A DNA stretch of 15,824 nucleotides from assembly GCA_937915515.1 (NCBI GenBank), contig CALGIK010000010.1, positions 1-15,824 of the forward strand. The letters run 5' to 3'. Below, one piece after another: positions 14,675 through 15,824 of this stretch; position 1 is the stretch's first letter; each line of letters starts with the position of its first letter. Below the pieces are notes generated by a model that was not told the origin of the DNA, did no database searches, and was given only the letters and a program-made list of their open reading frames with translations. The stretch comes from an uncultured Clostridia bacterium (GTDB lineage Bacteria > Bacillota > Clostridia > Christensenellales > CAG-314). The position numbers and the translations under genes are program-made.

Positions 14675-15331
14675 TCAGTCTAAGGATAAAATTGTTTCGA
14701 GAGTGTCTATTTCGTCGGGACGCTTTATAATGATTGCGTTTCCGCCTAATTCAAGCATCGGCTGAGCATCAACTTTATACCTGTCACCTACAACAAGCAA
14801 ACATTTTATGTCTATATTCAGCTTTTTTGCTACGCTTAAGTACATATTTTTTTTATCCATATAATTGTTTATCTCTTTTTTTTGCGGAGCATAAATCTCA
14901 TCAAAAACAGATAAATCAATATTTAATTTTAGAGCTTTAATTTGAACGTTTTCCTTCACTTCGTTACTGGCTATAAATAAAGGATAAGTCCTTTTTAATT
15001 GTTTTAAAGTTGCTAAAGATACCGTCTGAGCATTTTCGTAATCAATTTCAAAAAAATTATCAATGCGGTATCCGTCCCATTGCTGTTTTGTAATGCCGAA
15101 ATATTCGCAGCTTGCCCTAAAGGAAGGAGATGCTTTGTTGTTTTCGGTAAAGCCTAATTCCTCCATCAGTCTAAGAGTTGTACTTTCGTCATGTCCTCCC
15201 AAAGTCATAACAGTGTTTTTTATGTATTGTATATATAGTTTGCGCGTATTGGGACTAGCATATAAAGTTTCGTCAAAATCAAACACTATGGCGCGAATTT
15301 TCCGTTTTTTAACGTTAAAATACTCTTCCAT
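14675..15331 (-). CDS. HAD-superfamily hydrolase, probable small-molecule phosphatase
   Basis: The 218-residue product carries the HAD motifs in order: DFDET with Asp18 and Asp20 (nucleophile and acid/base), Ser122 in IASNE (motif II), a Lys in the 160-161 pair (motif III) and GDRYKVDAQP with Asp183 and Asp188 (motif IV, magnesium). A helical cap lies between motifs I and II (about 28-100). It resembles the phosphoglycolate phosphatase or YjjG-type subgroup; the substrate is unknown. It is first in a unit with the glycosyltransferase, so removal of phosphate from a sugar phosphate is a reasonable inference. No ribosome site exists; the -10 box ends six bases before the ATG. The divergent neighbour is nucleotidyltransferase-like. 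Confidence 0.85.
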   Translation of the reverse strand: MEEYFNVKKRKIRAIVFDFDETLYASPNTRKLYIQYIKNTVMTLGGHDESTTLRLMEELGFTENNKASPSFRASCEYFGITKQQWDGYRIDNFFEIDYENAQTVSLATLKQLKRTYPLFIASNEVKENVQIKALKLNIDLSVFDEIYAPQKKEINNYMDKKNMYLSVAKKLNIDIKCLLVVGDRYKVDAQPMLELGGNAIIIKRPDEIDTLETILSLD

Positions 15332-15337
15332 AAAAAT

Positions 15338-15365
15338 ATTTTACCACAAAGCCGTCAAAATGCAA
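15338..15365 (-). promoter_or_regulatory. Extended -10 promoter abutting the HAD gene
   Basis: TTGCAT (15360-15365), 16 bases, TAAAAT (15338-15343) preceded by an extended TGG triplet. Six bases then lead to the ATG at 15331. This has the same geometry as the promoter at 11563-11591. Confidence 0.5.
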
Positions 15366-15396
15366 GTAAAAGCCGACTGCTTTTTTAAATAACAGG

Positions 15397-15425
15397 TTTA
15401 CAAAGAAACAGAAATATGATATATT
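15397..15425 (+). promoter_or_regulatory. Sigma-A promoter of the nucleotidyltransferase-like gene
   Basis: TTTACA (15397-15402), 17 bases, TATATT (15420-15425) with an extended TGA triplet. The start should be near 15432, giving a leader of about 13 bases that is almost entirely ribosome site. Confidence 0.7.
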
Positions 15426-15444
15426 TGTCCAAGAGGAAGGGAAG

Positions 15445-15824
15445 ATGAAAGCGTACAAAAATTACCGCATAAAGGCAACAAGTACTTTGGATATCGTCAA
15501 AGGACTTATATCCCGCAACGGTGAAAAAAAACAGATACGTGATTACAGCGATATACAAGTAGTTGTTTTGGTAGGCGAAATGGGCGCCAGCTTATCGCCT
15601 GTAAGCTGTATTCAGCCTGTCTGCCTTTTAAGCGTCAACAATCGACCGGCTTTGTTTAACATTATTACCAAACTTGTGAGACAAAAACTTAAAAATATCA
15701 CATTTATAGTCAACCGTTTTGACATTAAGATAATTCAGGATTTTATCGATAAAACATACAGCGGATTGAATATCGCTTATATTGTCGAAAATAACGCCGA
15801 CGAAACCTTAAAAGCATTGCAGCG
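15445..15824 (+). CDS. Partial nucleotidyltransferase-like protein with degenerate signature motif
   Basis: The gene is cut by the right edge; 126 codons are visible. The ATG at 15445 follows AGAGGAAGGGAAG. Residues 1-36 form an N-terminal extension. From residue 38 the fold pattern of sugar-nucleotide pyrophosphorylases appears: VVVLVGEMGASLSP (39-52), LLSVNNRPALFNIITKL (61-77), and ITFIVN followed by AYIVENNADET. The family signature is GGxGTRLxPxTxxxPKxLL. Here the signature Arg is Ser49, the signature Lys is Val59, and the second Gly is Glu45. The residues that hold the nucleotide and the sugar phosphate are therefore lost, so it may be a non-catalytic relative or bind another ligand. It diverges from the HAD-glycosyltransferase unit, which fits surface-glycan synthesis. 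Confidence 0.6.
   Translation, partial: MKAYKNYRIKATSTLDIVKGLISRNGEKKQIRDYSDIQVVVLVGEMGASLSPVSCIQPVCLLSVNNRPALFNIITKLVRQKLKNITFIVNRFDIKIIQDFIDKTYSGLNIAYIVENNADETLKALQ

Noticed and set aside
1..15824. CRISPR array, tRNA or rRNA genes
   Set aside because: No regularly spaced direct repeats and no tRNA or rRNA core sequences were seen in reading both strands.

Overview
The window comes from an AT-rich, endospore-forming, very probably anaerobic bacterium of the Clostridia. Three facts support this: a sporulation core (spoIIGA, sigE and spoIIE, with a SpoIIQ-like gene nearby), a radical-SAM activase of the anaerobic ribonucleotide reductase type, and Firmicutes-style Shine-Dalgarno sites, promoters and terminators. 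The genus cannot be named from the sequence. Gene order differs from Bacillus subtilis: spoIIE sits where sigG would follow sigE.

Layout. Positions 1-1260 are a worn accessory zone. It holds the C-terminal stub of an ISL3-like transposase (minus), a hairpin-rich noncoding stretch, and two minus-strand genes that read well only if frameshifts or a stop codon are ignored. Two small minus-strand genes follow (1266-1625). The sporulation block spoIIGA-sigE-spoIIE runs on the minus strand from 5661 down to 1779. An unrecognised 194-residue gene starts divergently from it at 5772, and a small heat-shock protein gene lies at 6512. On the minus strand between 9216 and 7122 come prs, a YwmB-like gene and a SpoIIQ-like M23 gene with a candidate sigma-F promoter. 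A short cysteine-rich gene then diverges from rplI (bL9). Next are two membrane proteins, an nrdG-type activase and an AraC/GyrI-like regulator. Last is a probable surface-glycan group: HAD phosphatase and GT2 glycosyltransferase (minus), with a divergent nucleotidyltransferase-like gene running off the right edge.

How the genes work together. SpoIIGA is the membrane protease that activates pro-sigma-E in the mother cell. SpoIIE is the phosphatase that releases sigma-F in the forespore. A SpoIIQ-like protein would act on the forespore side of the engulfing septum. The window therefore holds most of the switch that sets up two-compartment gene expression. The remaining genes look like housekeeping or envelope functions.

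Most unusual points. (1) Several genes have no Shine-Dalgarno site, and the promoter -10 box ends exactly six bases before ATG, which suggests leaderless mRNAs. (2) The PRPP synthetase lacks about 19 residues, including the usual SPDHGG pyrophosphate-binding loop, without any frameshift. (3) The nucleotidyltransferase at the right edge has lost the signature Arg and Lys of its family. I found no CRISPR array, tRNA, rRNA or convincing riboswitch.
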